64,000 nt of DNA from Torymus aiolomorphi (taxonomy: Eukaryota; Arthropoda; Insecta; Hymenoptera; Torymidae): NCBI GenBank assembly GCA_036365515.1, contig CM070873.1:87565948-87629947 (forward strand), in the 5' to 3' direction. The position numbers were made by a program, and so were the translations under genes. The notes beneath the pieces were generated by a model. The model had not been told where the DNA came from. It saw only the letters and a program-made list of their open reading frames with translations, and did not search any database. Position 1 is the first letter of the stretch, and every line of letters begins with the position of its first letter. This document shows, in pieces, positions 1-9,519 of this stretch.

Positions 1-1336
1 GGACCGGGAGCTTATCATTTTTTCGCGAATCAGTAAAGAGCGCGTTGAGGGGAGCCTGCGAAGTGGCGGCGCGCGGCATGTTACGGCGGTAAAAATTTAC
101 GGTGCCGACAAACCTGCACAATTCTGCTATAGTCTGAGGTTTGGGGAAGTTCAAAATGGCTTCAACCCTACTGGGAATGGGGCGGATGCCTTTACCATTC
201 ACCAGATAACCTAAAAATCCTAATTCTTCAGCAGCAAAGGTGCATTTTTCGACATTCAAACGAAGATGAAACTTCTGAAGTCGTTCTAAGACCGTGCGAA
301 GATGAGAGTAATGTTCTTCAATAGAAGATGAAGCGATAAGAATATCGTCAATATACAGGTATACAAAATCGAGATCACCTAGCGCGCTATTAATGTAGCG
401 CTGGAAGGTTTGGCTCGCGTTGCGAAGCCCGAAGGTCGTGTACATGAACTCGAACAGGCCGAAAGGGGTTATGATAGCCGTTTTTGGTATGTCTTCGGGG
501 GCAACCGGAATCTGATTGAACGCTTTATGAAGATCAAGCGCCGAGAAGACTTTCTTCCCGTACAGATTATTCGTACAATCATGGATGTGGGCAGTTGGAT
601 ATTTATCCGGGACCGTGACGGCGTTTAAACGCCTATAATCGCCACAAGGTCTCCAACTGTTGTCCTTTTTCAACTCCATATGGAGGGGACTTGCCCAAGG
701 GCTACTGGAGGGGCGGCAGATGCCAGCCTCAATCCAGGCATCAAATTCGGCTTTAGCCGCTTTCAACTTGTCCGGAGCAAGTCTACGAGGACGCTCCGAG
801 ACCGGGGGGCCAGAGTTTAAGATATGATGAAAAACATCGCTATTTCTGGGGACTGTGGGTTTAGAAACACCCATGATCTCCGGAAAATCAGCAAGGATCT
901 TAGCACACTCTAAGCCCGGAACAACTGCAAATACAGAGTCAAATGAAACGTCTTTTACAACCGCGAGAGAGTACACATTCGTGGCCGGATCGACAAGACG
1001 ATTCCTCTTTAGGTCGACGAGAAGGCCATAGTGAGATAATAGATCGGCACCGATGATGGGATGAGGAACATCCGCGATGCAAAAGCTCCAGCGAATGGGA
1101 TGTCGAACGCCCAGGTTAAGTGTGAGCATCGATTCGCCGTAGGTACTAATTAATGAATTATTCGCTGCAAAAAGCTTGAAGGAGCTGGGCTTGCCGCATG
1201 CCTTAGGATTTGCTGGGACGAGGGAAATGTCCGCACCAGTGTCGATAAGGAACGACTTGCCCGAAATACGATCACGCACATGAAGACGTTTGGATAAACG
1301 CGGGCCTTCTGAAGACATCTCCTCAACAGAAGGTTG
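1..1336 (-). CDS. Pol polyprotein, partial (aspartic protease and reverse transcriptase)
   Basis: The minus-strand frame runs open from about 1336 to the window edge, so only the N-terminal part of Pol is seen. The retroviral-type aspartic protease has the active-site motif DTGAD at 1243-1229. The reverse transcriptase follows in the same frame, with a WASPLHM block near 680, a [11 protein letters not shown] block near 430 and the catalytic YIDD at 355-344. After that come the FLGYLV and [13 protein letters not shown] blocks expected before the connection and RNase H domains. Pol is in a different frame from gag and overlaps its end, so a ribosomal frameshift near 1340 is likely; I did not identify the slippery site. 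It replicates the element by copying its RNA in cytoplasmic particles. No stop was seen in the parts translated. Confidence 0.88.
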
Positions 1337-1338
1337 AG

Positions 1339-2223
1339 TTAGTTTTTTGGCGGGTTCTGTTTCTGCCAATCAGAGAATTTGGAGCACCATTCCCTGCAAG
1401 AACGCGGGCTGTCGGGATATTTCCGATGAGCGAGGCACAGACCGGATGAATCGCGACTGGAAGAACGCGCGCGCCTAGACCTACCTCCAGTCTGAGAGCC
1501 GGATGACTCTTTTAAAGATCCCTCAATCTTATCTAGCCTTTTTGCCAGCGAGTCAAATTTCTTCTCTAGGCGTTTTAGAATGGCCTCAAAATTGGCAGAG
1601 CCGGATTCGTTGGAAGAAACAGCGCTGACTTGCTGGTCAGAGTTGCCCGAAGCCTCAGCAAGTTTGTCAGCCACTTCCGCGAGTTTATCAAGATCATCAA
1701 TATCCGTCGCGACAAGGATCGAACGATGATGTGGAGTGAGCTGGTCGAGGAAGACGGACCGAATAATTTCATCGTCACAAGAGCCAGGATTGAGGCCACG
1801 GAGCCGTTGAAGAATTCTCGTGGGCTTACCATCGGTCATCACTTCCCCCTTTAGAAGTTTGCGGAGGTTATGTTCGGCCGAGCTAGCGAAAGTCGAAATG
1901 AGGCGTTCTTTCACCTGTTTGTAAATGTCCGCAGGAGTAGGGTTTTTCTTGATTATATCCCTAATGGCCGATAAAGCCTCTCCACCGAGTGACGGGCAGA
2001 GATAATCTACCTTAGTCGAATCAACCGTAATATTCGAGTTACGAAACGTTGCTTCTACTTGCAAAAACCACAGATCGGGATCGGTTTGAATGAATGGCGG
2101 GATTTTAGGCACGCGCGCGGCTTCAACACGGTTGGCCGCCTGCACAGGCGTGTTGGCATTGGCAGTTAAAAGCTGTTGCATCTGCTGTTGTAGGGCTGCA
2201 AAAGCTTCGTCGCTCACAGGCAT
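1339..2223 (-). CDS. Gag-like protein of the Ty3-type element
   Basis: Complete 294-residue frame starting [19 protein letters not shown] and ending with TAA at 1341-1339. It begins with a short Gln-rich helix, then the region [19 protein letters not shown] typical of the capsid-like domain of insect Ty3/gypsy Gag. It has a D/E-rich middle, a probable coiled coil ([19 protein letters not shown], about residues 215-235) and an Arg/Ser-rich tail (about residues 245-265) that may bind RNA. The C-terminus has scattered Cys and His but no clear CCHC zinc knuckle. It would assemble the intracellular particle that packages element RNA. It lies immediately before pol. Confidence 0.8.
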   Translation of the reverse strand: MPVSDEAFAALQQQMQQLLTANANTPVQAANRVEAARVPKIPPFIQTDPDLWFLQVEATFRNSNITVDSTKVDYLCPSLGGEALSAIRDIIKKNPTPADIYKQVKERLISTFASSAEHNLRKLLKGEVMTDGKPTRILQRLRGLNPGSCDDEIIRSVFLDQLTPHHRSILVATDIDDLDKLAEVADKLAEASGNSDQQVSAVSSNESGSANFEAILKRLEKKFDSLAKRLDKIEGSLKESSGSQTGGRSRRARSSSRDSSGLCLAHRKYPDSPRSCREWCSKFSDWQKQNPPKN

Positions 2224-2879
2224 TTTTGCGAGTAAGAACGTACGCGATACTAATGCCCGATGCGCGAATAACTATCCCTACGAGACTCGAGAGTACACGT
2301 AGAGATAGAGGTAATTCTAGTTCTCGGATGAGGCTACCTTACGCCGCTGCGTATCACAAGCTCCTAGGTAGTGCTCGCAGGCACAAACAATGGTTTTTAA
2401 AACTAACCTGTGCTAATACTTAAAACTATGAATCGAAATTTTTAATAAGCCGTGTAAGAGGCTAAGAGATCACTTTCCCGTTTAACGCAAATTTCAAAAG
2501 AATTTTGTTAAAGCGGTGACTAGGCAACACATAAATTTAATAAAATTGAAAAAATATAATTCGCGTGCCTTAAAAATACTAAAAGGTTTTTCGTGTCACC
2601 TTGCACAAGAGCGAGCTTAAAAATATCAAGACGGCTGCTCAATTCTCAGAGCGCGAGACCGTTGCGCACGAATTCCACGAATTCAAGGCTCGCGAGCAAG
2701 CGCGCGGCGCGCGACAACAATTCGCGGAATACGAAAACACACGCACACGTGACTTTGTTAATTTCGTGGGTCACGCACCCTAGTTCACCGCACGCATACC
2801 TTAACGCATTGAAGAAGTCTGAAGACAAATCGCCTCGGAGAAGACTCGACAAGGTGCTACGGCTGCGGCGGATGACCTC

Positions 2880-3210
2880 CCGGTGCTCAACAGGTGCGGT
2901 AATAAGGCGCCGGTGACGGTGGCTTCACGCAAAGCCGCACCCGGAGATCTGCTTCACGTTGCTCAACAGGTGCGTTTGAAGGCGCCGGTGACGGTGGCTT
3001 CACGCAAGTACGCACCTGGAGATCTGCCGTTGAAAGCTGAGATGCCTCGGAGAGAACTCGACGAGACGATGATTGCGCAGTTGCGCTAAAGGCTCTGGGC
3101 CATTGGTTTTTTTTACGCGTGTGCGCCGGCGTGCCAGCACGCACACGACGTAATTCGACAAAGGTCGAAAATTCAGTATGCGCCGGCGTGCCAGCACGCA
3201 TACGAATATC
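2880..3210. repeat. Two short tandem duplications in the Ty3 leader
   Basis: Two copies of a unit of about 75 bp (2887-2958 and 2965-3035) share GGCGCCGGTGACGGTGGCTT. A second pair (about 3118-3150 and 3177-3210) shares GCGCCGGCGTGCCAGCACGC, itself a near palindrome. A related pair near 2280-2330 and 3265-3305 resembles CTACG-N-ACTCKAGAGT. These lie in the untranslated leader between the presumed primer site and gag and look like element-internal regulatory or packaging repeats. Confidence 0.6.
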
Positions 3211-3599
3211 ACTGGCCGTCTCTCAGAGACGAGGCGGGTGTCGATACGACTACTCGCTGATGAAGGATTACCCCTACGCCACTCTAGAGTCGACGTAGAG
3301 GTAAAAAAGAGGCGATGACGACGGAGAAACGCCGCGGCAGGCCCACGCTTGCTGAACCTCTTCGGCGACTTTTGTCGGGGTCACCAATGTGGGAATCCTG
3401 GCCCCACGGCTCTCCTGATTTCGGGAAAGGAAGGGGAGAGAGAATGAAAAGAGTCGGGAGTAACAATAACGAGATTTATTAATGGAAGGTACAGAGGAGG
3501 TGTACAGCGGACGCACGTCCGCACACTCGTGAACTCGAGCAACGACTGCCGCTCGCAGGCGGCTCAACGCAGAGCGCGACATGGCGGCTTCCCCCACTC

Positions 3600-3959
3600 T
3601 CGCAGTTAGAGTGAGAGGGAAGATCGCAGTCCCTACACCATGGTTTGACTCACTCCATCTAGATAGAGTTGCCATTACTACCTTCTGTCGTATACGCAAC
3701 AATCACTATAGCTTAGCATTTAGTCTTTTCTCGAAGAACCTCGTCGACTCTCCTCTATGCCCCTGTGGCGAAGCCGACGAGGATCTCAATCATATTTTCT
3801 GGGCGTGCTCTCGCTTCGACGCCCAACGCTCGAACCTTTTCCGCTCTCTCGCCAAACTCACCCCCCCCCCTCATCATCTCCGCCTTTCTCTATAATCCAC
3901 GCAATGATATCATAAACATTCTCCTTCGCTTTTTATCAGACTGTGATCTTCACATCTAA
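3600..3959 (+). pseudogene. 3' end of a non-LTR retrotransposon ORF2, frameshifted
   Basis: The frame from 3581 encodes WFDSLHLDRVAITTFCRIR, then PLCPCGEADEDLNHIFWACSRFD, the Cys/His pattern found at the C-terminus of R1/Jockey/I-type reverse transcriptases (CxC...H...C). After the run of ten C at about 3861-3870 the reading breaks into SL-stop; the +1 frame continues sensibly as FLYNPRNDIINILLRFLSDC and stops at 3957-3959. So one base has been gained or lost in the C run. Only the last 110 or so residues are present; the element is 5'-truncated, as usual for non-LTR copies, and lies against the LTR of the Ty3 element in opposite orientation. Confidence 0.75.
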
Positions 3960-4245
3960 TCTAACCTAAGTTCGCATTTTCATTCTGCTCTCCGTTTCGC
4001 CTTCGTCCTGTCAACTTTCCCTCCACCCTCTCTTCCTCTGCGTCCTCCCCCGGGCCCGAGATTCTCGGACCCGGGGGGAGAACGCAGGGGTTGCTTCCCT
4101 TTCCTCTCTTTTTTTATGTTGCAGGTCGAAGCCGTTTTGGTCCGTGAAATATTCATTTTCATATCTCCCGCCTTTGCATTAAGCATGCGCAGCATGCCCC
4201 CGCTTGTTGATGGCCGTACAGACATCTGGCGCCACTAACCACTGT
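3960..4245. other. Possible 3' tail of the non-LTR element and spacer
   Basis: No coding signal. A pyrimidine-rich stretch (3985-4030) is followed by a CCCGGGCCCGAGATTCTCGG-type hairpin (about 4048-4080). Its origin is not recognised; it could be the non-LTR 3' untranslated region or spacer of the adjacent LTR block. Confidence 0.3.
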
Positions 4246-4845
4246 TATGACCCAAGTCGGGGTCTGAGAGCAGAAAGGCGCTTCTGCATGGTCGCCGCGT
4301 TGACCAATAAGATTGTGGGTTCGTTGTTCGATAAAGCGCTAAAGCGCAAGGAATTGCGGGAACTTTAAATGAGAACTCGAACAAATAAACTTTAATTTTG
4401 GAGTTTATTCAATTTGAATAAATACTTGTAGACTTTGACAAATAAAATAAACTTTCAACCGCGACTCGATACAATCAAAAGTAACGTAGAGTATTATTTT
4501 CGACTGATATTACGAAGTGATCAGGGTGCTTGCACTAGTGCAACTGACTATAGAGCTTCTCATGTGCTCGGTAGCGACTGACTCGATGCCGGCGGTGTGG
4601 CCCAATTTATATTCTGAATTATGGGTGGAGCTTCAGGTTGGTAGTGGGAGGCAGTATGGTATGTAGGACGCCAAGTTGCTTCAGAGGCCTCCCCCACTCT
4701 GAAGTAGAGAGAGCGGCAGTGGAGGGACCTCAGACCTGAAAATAGGGTCGAGAGCGATGAGCAGCGGGTGACGGGCCGCCTCCCTCCAGTGGCGTGGAGT
4801 TGTTATTTACTATTGTTTATTTACTATTTATTTACAGAACAGGTT
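4246..4845 (-). mobile_element. LTR-like block (possible second LTR or solo LTR)
   Basis: On the minus strand this begins TGTTCTGTAAAT near 4845 and ends GGGTCATAACA at 4246, giving TG...CA ends with a TGTT/AACA inverted pair. Between them are a TATA-like AATATAAATT (about 4600) and several AATAAA signals (4380-4450). The next minus-strand bases include TGGCGCC, which could be a primer site. No matching second LTR is in the window and no target duplication is clear, so boundaries are tentative. Confidence 0.35.
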
Positions 4846-5149
4846 AGAATTATTTATCTGATTAATTAAACAAATTCATTATTTTATTGTTAAAATCTTT
4901 ATCGGGATTATTATTTTATAGTAATACGTTTCAATACGTTTGTTATTCAAATGGTGATTTATTTTGATATTTATTTTGAAATTATTCTTTTACGATTGAA
5001 TTATCATTGTAGACCGATCCTAAATATCCTGCTACTCGTTCACGCGAACGCAGTTCATAACACCACAAAGAAGAAGAAGAAGAACTCGACGCGCATCTCG
5101 ACGTGCATCTCGACGCACGCCATAACGCGCCCCTAGTGTAGATACTCCC
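4846..5149. other. AT-rich spacer
   Basis: No gene. A short GAA/AAG run (5068-5082) and three loose repeats of TCGACGYGCATC (5087-5120) are the only structure noticed. Confidence 0.4.
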
Positions 5150-5177
5150 TAACAGCGAATCCACATTGCATGAGCTA

Positions 5178-5352
5178 TGCTCGATGCGCGATGCGCGATG
5201 CCGTCCGAAAAAAAGTTGTCCGAAATCTACAAGATTTATAACTCTATGGTTATAAATCCTATAATAATTTTAAACATAGAGTTATAAATCTTATAGATTT
5301 CGGACAACAACTTTTTTTCGAAAGGCATCGCGCATCGCGCATCGCGCATCGA
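5178..5352. mobile_element. Hairpin element with GATGCGC repeat arms
   Basis: The left arm is CTCGATGCGCGATGCGCGATG, shown here by its repeats of GATGCGC. It is followed by TCCGAAAAAAAGTTGTCCGA and a mirrored right arm ending GCATCGCGCATCGAG. The arms pair for about 75 bp, with a short AT-rich loop near 5245-5270. No target duplication was resolved. Confidence 0.7.
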
Positions 5353-5413
5353 GAATAGGGGCCTTTGCACGCTAAAAGCACAACGCAAAGGAATAAGGAA
5401 TAAGAGGGCATAA

Positions 5414-5594
5414 GGGTGTGTCCAGAATAGGACGGAAACTGCTCGCGCAAATGTATGCTTTAGTAATTTCTAGTGAAAATTTAGGGATATCTGGTGATTT
5501 TGAACCTTAATTACCAGATATCCCTAAATTTTCACTAGAAATTACTAAAGCATATATTTGCGCGAGCAATTTCCGTCCTATTCTGGACACGCCC
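5414..5594. mobile_element. Harbinger-like hairpin MITE in the left arm
   Basis: TIRs GGGTGTGTCCAGAATAGG and GGGCGTGTCCAGAATAGG, with arms of about 85 bp and a short loop, flanked by TAA at 5411-5413 and 5595-5597. The opposite arm of the host foldback reads straight through the site (GGGCATATGGTGGAC on the complement), which supports a 3-bp duplication. A 3-bp TWA target is typical of PIF/Harbinger, but no transposase is present. Confidence 0.8.
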
Positions 5595-6073
5595 TAAGGT
5601 GGACATAAGGTACTTATGCTCCGTTTATTCCTCTTATGCCCGCGTTGTGTACGCAACGGATCGTGCATAACCCCTCAATTGCTTGTTTTGGAGTAAGTTT
5701 TTTAATAATAAATTGCAAGTAAACATTTACCTCTTCATCCATTGTTCAAAAATGTCTACACTATCAATTATTATAAAAATAATCACTAAATGATTAAGAA
5801 GAAAACTTTTTTCACTTCTGCACGTTGAAATGATAAAATACAAAAGCCCCTCAAGTTCTATTATTTTGTCAACTTTTTACATTGTAACCAATTAGAGTCA
5901 ATTAATAATTACAGTAAGCTATTTCATTTCGAAAACTTTACTCCAAAAAAATCGAGAGGTTATGCACGTTTCGTTGCGTACACAACACGGGCATAAGAGG
6001 AATAAGCGTAGCATAAGTACCTTATGTCCACCATATGCCCTCTTATTCCTTATTCCTTCGCGTTATGCTTTTA

Positions 6074-6281
6074 CGTCCTTTCCACATGGAGTGCGTCGTG
6101 CGTCGCGTCGTGCGCCGCGGTTCCGATCGCTTGAAACAGCAACTCTATGCTGATTGGTTAATTCTCTTTTACCATCTAGTTTCGTCAAAGGAATTAACCA
6201 ATCAGCATACAGTTGCTGTATTCAAGCGATCGGAACGCGGCGCACGACGCGACACACGGCGCACTCCATGTGGAAAGGACG
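6074..6281. mobile_element. Hairpin MITE in the right arm, TTA duplication
   Basis: Perfect inverted ends CGTCCTTTCCACATGGAGTG, flanked by TTA at 6071-6073 and 6282-6284. The host's other arm has the intact sequence GCTTTTAGCGTGC (complement of 5368-5380), so the insertion split GCTTTTA/GCGTGC and duplicated TTA. The arms contain CGATCGGAACGCGGCGCACG and ACCAATCAGCATA motifs. Assignment to PIF/Harbinger rests on target length only. Confidence 0.82.
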
Positions 6282-6349
6282 TTAGCGTGCAAAGGCCCTA
6301 GATCATGCATTGTGGATTCGTTGTAACTTGATCAATGATGATCAGTGTT

Positions 6350-6499
6350 TGACTGCGTGCATTTTGTTGTGCTTATATACAGCATAACCCCAATCAGTTA
6401 ACAAAATTGTTCTAAGCTATAATAAACGAAATCACTTATTGTATTCTATAGTTTGAAAAGTTAATGTGAATTTTAAATGTTCGAGTATTAATCGTCAAT
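6350..6499 (+). promoter_or_regulatory. Short upstream region of POLR1E
   Basis: About 150-200 bp lie between the end of the foldback nest and the POLR1E ATG. No strong TATA box was seen. The sequence GTTTGAAAAGTTAATGTG and AT-rich stretches precede the start. The promoter must be here or within the transposon nest. Confidence 0.4.
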
Positions 6500-9136
6500 A
6501 TGAAAAAACCGATCGAAGCTGTTATTGAGGACGTAGTGATTAAAGCAGAGAAGATACAACCAATTATAGGTATTTCGATTTCCTTATAAATAATATAAAA
6601 TAAAATCTTGTTTTGAAAATACCTTAATTATTACAGTCAATTTTCAAAATGGTCATCTTAAAGATGAAGAAACCAAAAAAATGAAGTGTGGTTTATATGA
6701 GGATGAGAAAAAAAAGAAAACTGTTCTTGCTATGTCAAATGGACAAGTTGTATACAAAGGTTACCGTCCAGATCTTGATAAAGAGTTAACTTATACAATG
6801 TTAGCTATTCATAATAAAAAAACTGGTAAAGTTAGATTAATACAGGCTGAGAGGTGGGATGTTGCTCCAGTTCTTGATGAACATATAGATAATGCTAACG
6901 ATGATGACATAGATAAAACAGCAGCATTAAATAAACAATTTGGTTCAAAAAAGGTAAAACGAAGAACCGAACAACATGAAAGAATGAAAATTAATGTTGA
7001 CAATGTTAAAGAACAATTGGAAAAAATTGTATCAAGTAAGTTTTTACTACATCTTACTATTAAATATTCAGGTTTTCTATACAGCTTTAAGCATATATCG
7101 TTGCACAGTACGAAAAAAGCCAACTTTGAAGAGCCAGGCAAAGAAAAGCAAGTTTCGTGCAAAAAAGCCAAAAATGTGCTCATTCTTTGGCTTTTTTCGC
7201 GTGAAACTGACTTTCTTCGCCTAGCTCTTCAAAGATGGCTTTTCTTCGTACCACCTCTACTGAAAAAGTGCAGCTGATTATCAGCTGATAATCAGGTGAT
7301 AATCGTGCCAAAACGGCACCTGATTATCAGCTGATTTTCACATGAAAATTTATCGTTTAAAATTTATTTATTATTAATTATTATTTATTATTATAATTTA
7401 TTATTATCGTTCATTTACTTGAATCTATACGATTAACTAATGTATTTAAAATAATGTACACTGTGGCAAAGAAGTTTTGAATTATTTGTCATAATTTAGG
7501 AATGTAAAATTCAAATTAACACTAATAAATGATAATAATAATTAATAGTAAATGAAAATATTAACAGGATTTTCAGGTCAAAATCAGCTGATAATCAGAT
7601 GATAATCACCTGACAGTCACCTTATAGTTACCCAATTCTCAGATGATTATCAGCTGATATGCGCCTGAAAATCATGTTGATATTTTGATTTATTATTAAT
7701 AATTATTATTCTTAATTATTGTTAGTAATGTTACATTCCTAAATTGTAACAAATAATTCAAAACTTCTTTGTCGGCATCTACATTTTTCGACATTTTTTC
7801 GAACACATTAATTAATTGTAGATTCAAGTAAATGAACCATGATAGTACTTTATAATAATAAATAACAATAATTAATAATAAATAAATTTTAAACGATAAA
7901 TTTTCATGTGAAAATCAGCTGATAATCAGGTGCCGTTTTGGCACGATTATCACCTGATTATCAGCTGATAATCAGCTGCACTTTTTCAGTAGGGGTGCAA
8001 CGATGTACTCAAAGTAGTTTACATGAAAATTAGTTTAACAGACACTGTTCGCAAGGATGATAAATATATTCATTTATTAAAACTTGTTTTTTTTTTTTTT
8101 TTTTAAACTTGGAATGAACAATAAACAAGACTACAATGTGCACTAATAGAACTAAACTTTTTGAACATTCTCTTTATTGTAACAGTGTAAACATTAAACA
8201 CACAACAATACTTGTACAAAAGTGTTATTGCATAATAAAAAATTTTTTATTTTAGATGTTGAAATAGAAAGAGCAGATTTAGAACCTATTGCAAAGGATG
8301 ATTTCATAGAAGGCCTTCAATTGCCACTTTGCAATCGAGATGCTTCTACTGTATCTGAAATTTACTTGTTAGATGACCTTATACCTAAAGATGTTTTAGA
8401 AACTTTATGTAGCATAGCATCTGAAGTAGCTGAAAATGAAGTAATAGAGTAAGCAATATTTAAAGCATTGAGTATTTGAGCGAACTTGGTTAATGAGAAG
8501 ATTTATTAATATATTTTTTATATTTTCCAGTAAACCTATATTTTATGAAAAAAGCATAAATATTGTTAAAAAGGATTCTGATTCTACTGTTAAAATAGCA
8601 ATGTTGTTATATATTGAAGCAGTTTTGAATTGGCTGAACCATCCTCTGAAAAGTTTTAAAAAAGATGCACTTATTTGTCCTTATTCCACTGAAATTAGTA
8701 CTTATATCATGGACACGTACAGTATTGTTAGTGCAAATGGAAGGTAAATTATGTGAATGTTGAATATAAAACCTTAGTACAATCCATTATATAATATTTC
8801 TATAAAATTACTAAACATGTTCCTCTTATAACATAATATGAAATGTTCCTAAATATTTGTTAAATGAATATAAACTTTTTCAGACAAAGACCAAATATTA
8901 CAAGAGATAAAGGAATTATCAACTGTATAATATTAGGCTTAATGATATGGAATTATACATTGGATTTAGAATTATTTTCTAGTATGTTTAGCATTCGATT
9001 GGGTATAAAAAAATTACTTGATCTTGGAAGGTTTATTGGTGCTGTACCTGATAAGGATAAAAAATGTATTGTTCTAAAATTACCTTTACCTCCACCAGTT
9101 CCTAAAATTATGAAAAGAAAGAAGAAAGTAAATTAG
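6500..9136 (+). CDS. POLR1E: RNA polymerase I subunit RPA49-like (POLR1E)
   Basis: The product is an A49-type subunit of RNA polymerase I, which forms a heterodimer with the A34.5-type subunit and helps initiation and elongation of rRNA transcription in the nucleolus. Five exons join in phase: 6500-6569, 6637-7035, 8256-8448, 8531-8743 and 8884-9136, giving 375 residues, a normal length for animal orthologues. The N-terminal half (dimerisation domain) includes VLAMSNGQVVYKGYRPDLD and the VRLIQAERWDVAPVLDE segment, followed by FGSKKVKRRTEQHERMKINV, a strongly conserved family block. The C-terminal half carries the tandem winged-helix-like part (LYIEAVLNWLN, DKGIINCIILGLMIWN) and ends in a Lys/Arg tail. 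The start is the first ATG in frame. Intron 2 (1.2 kb) holds two foldback elements; the other introns are short. PCBD starts 384 bp downstream. Confidence 0.9.
7109..7250. mobile_element. Hairpin element in POLR1E intron 2
   Basis: Inverted arms of about 60 bp begin TACGAAAAAAGCC and end GGCTTTTCTTCGTA, with repeated AAAAAAGCC inside. It abuts the next element (7252-7997) with only one base between. If TA or GTA is the target it could be a small DNA-transposon derivative; the superfamily is unknown. Confidence 0.65.
7252..7997. mobile_element. Foldback with CAGCTGATTATCAG motif field
   Basis: The ends CACCTCTACTGAAAAAGTGC and its inverse (GCACTTTTTCAGTAGGGGTG) bound the element. Inside each end are many copies of the near-palindromes CAGCTGATAATCAG and GGTGATAATC, then AT-rich arms (TTTATTATTAATTATTATT) that also pair. 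A further motif cluster lies in the middle (7570-7680). The whole 746 bp could fold into a long hairpin within the POLR1E pre-mRNA. It shares the CTACTGAAAAA terminus with the element at 25909-26419. Confidence 0.8.
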
Positions 9137-9217
9137 ATGTAGCTAGTTATGAAAATCATAAATTATGTACAAAAAACAAATTTAGATTTTCTAAAGTTTA
9201 TAAATATGTGTATTTTT

Positions 9218-9223
9218 AATAAA
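9218..9223 (+). terminator. POLR1E polyadenylation signal
   Basis: AATAAA 82 bp after the stop codon, within AT-rich sequence. It is the first canonical signal downstream. Confidence 0.6.
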
Positions 9224-9519
9224 TATTTAAATATTTTATAATATATATACATTTGTTAGTTTTCATAATAAACCTTTTCAGTCTTTCTGCTTTATCAAAG
9301 GAGGAAAAACGTGTTTTAGTCAGCTCCTCTAAATCACAGAATAAATCAAGTTTAGTTAATACTTTATATAGAGGAATTAGTCTCTCCTTGAAATAAAAAG
9401 GCTATTCTTGAAGGTACACAGTAAATTAAGTTTAGCATCAATCTGTAGTCATCGGAATCGTACAATTCAGTAACCGGTATAATTCGCACAAGTAGTATAG
9501 GTTAGGATTATTAGTTATA
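9224..9519 (+). promoter_or_regulatory. POLR1E-PCBD intergenic region with PCBD promoter
   Basis: About 300 bp separate the POLR1E signal from the PCBD ATG. The last 100 bp before the ATG (GTAGTATAGGTTAGGATTA) have no clear TATA box. The two genes are tandem and close, so the PCBD promoter must be compact. Confidence 0.45.

Larger units (their letters stand above)
1..3590 (-). mobile_element. Ty3/gypsy-type LTR retrotransposon, 5' part, minus strand
   Basis: Reading right to left: an LTR R-U5-like stretch (about 3590-3385) with an AATAAA signal near 3476-3482, a probable primer-binding region at about 3385-3395 (minus strand TTGGTGACCCCGAC), a leader of about 1.2 kb with internal repeats, then gag (2223-1339) and pol (from 1336 past the window edge). 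The order protease then reverse transcriptase directly after gag fits Ty3/gypsy; integrase would lie outside the window. The U3 part of the 5' LTR is not recognisable because sequence of a plus-strand non-LTR element begins near 3600. Both reading frames look open, so the copy may be fairly young. Confidence 0.85.
5359..6298. mobile_element. Foldback element, TIR GGGCCTTTGCACGC
   Basis: The ends GGGCCTTTGCACGC and GCGTGCAAAGGCCC are perfect inverted repeats flanked by TAG on both sides (5356-5358 and 6299-6301), a possible 3-bp duplication. The arms continue inward with GGAATAAGGAATAAGAGGGC and its mirror, then a region with CGTTGTGTACGCAACG. Each arm has been interrupted once by a smaller hairpin, and the other arm shows the uninterrupted sequence. 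Without the insertions the element would be about 545 bp. Confidence 0.8.
5150..6330. mobile_element. Nest of foldback elements (outer boundary)
   Basis: The outermost inverted pair is CGAATCCACATTGCATGA (about 5157-5174) against TCATGCATTGTGGATTCG (about 6304-6322). Inside sit a 175-bp hairpin (5178-5352) and a 940-bp foldback (5359-6298), which itself carries two further insertions. Nothing codes. The POLR1E start codon is only about 170 bp downstream, so the nest lies in or next to its promoter. Confidence 0.75.

Noticed and set aside
410..628. Plus-strand frame of 72 codons
   Set aside because: It lies antisense to the reverse transcriptase of the Ty3 element.
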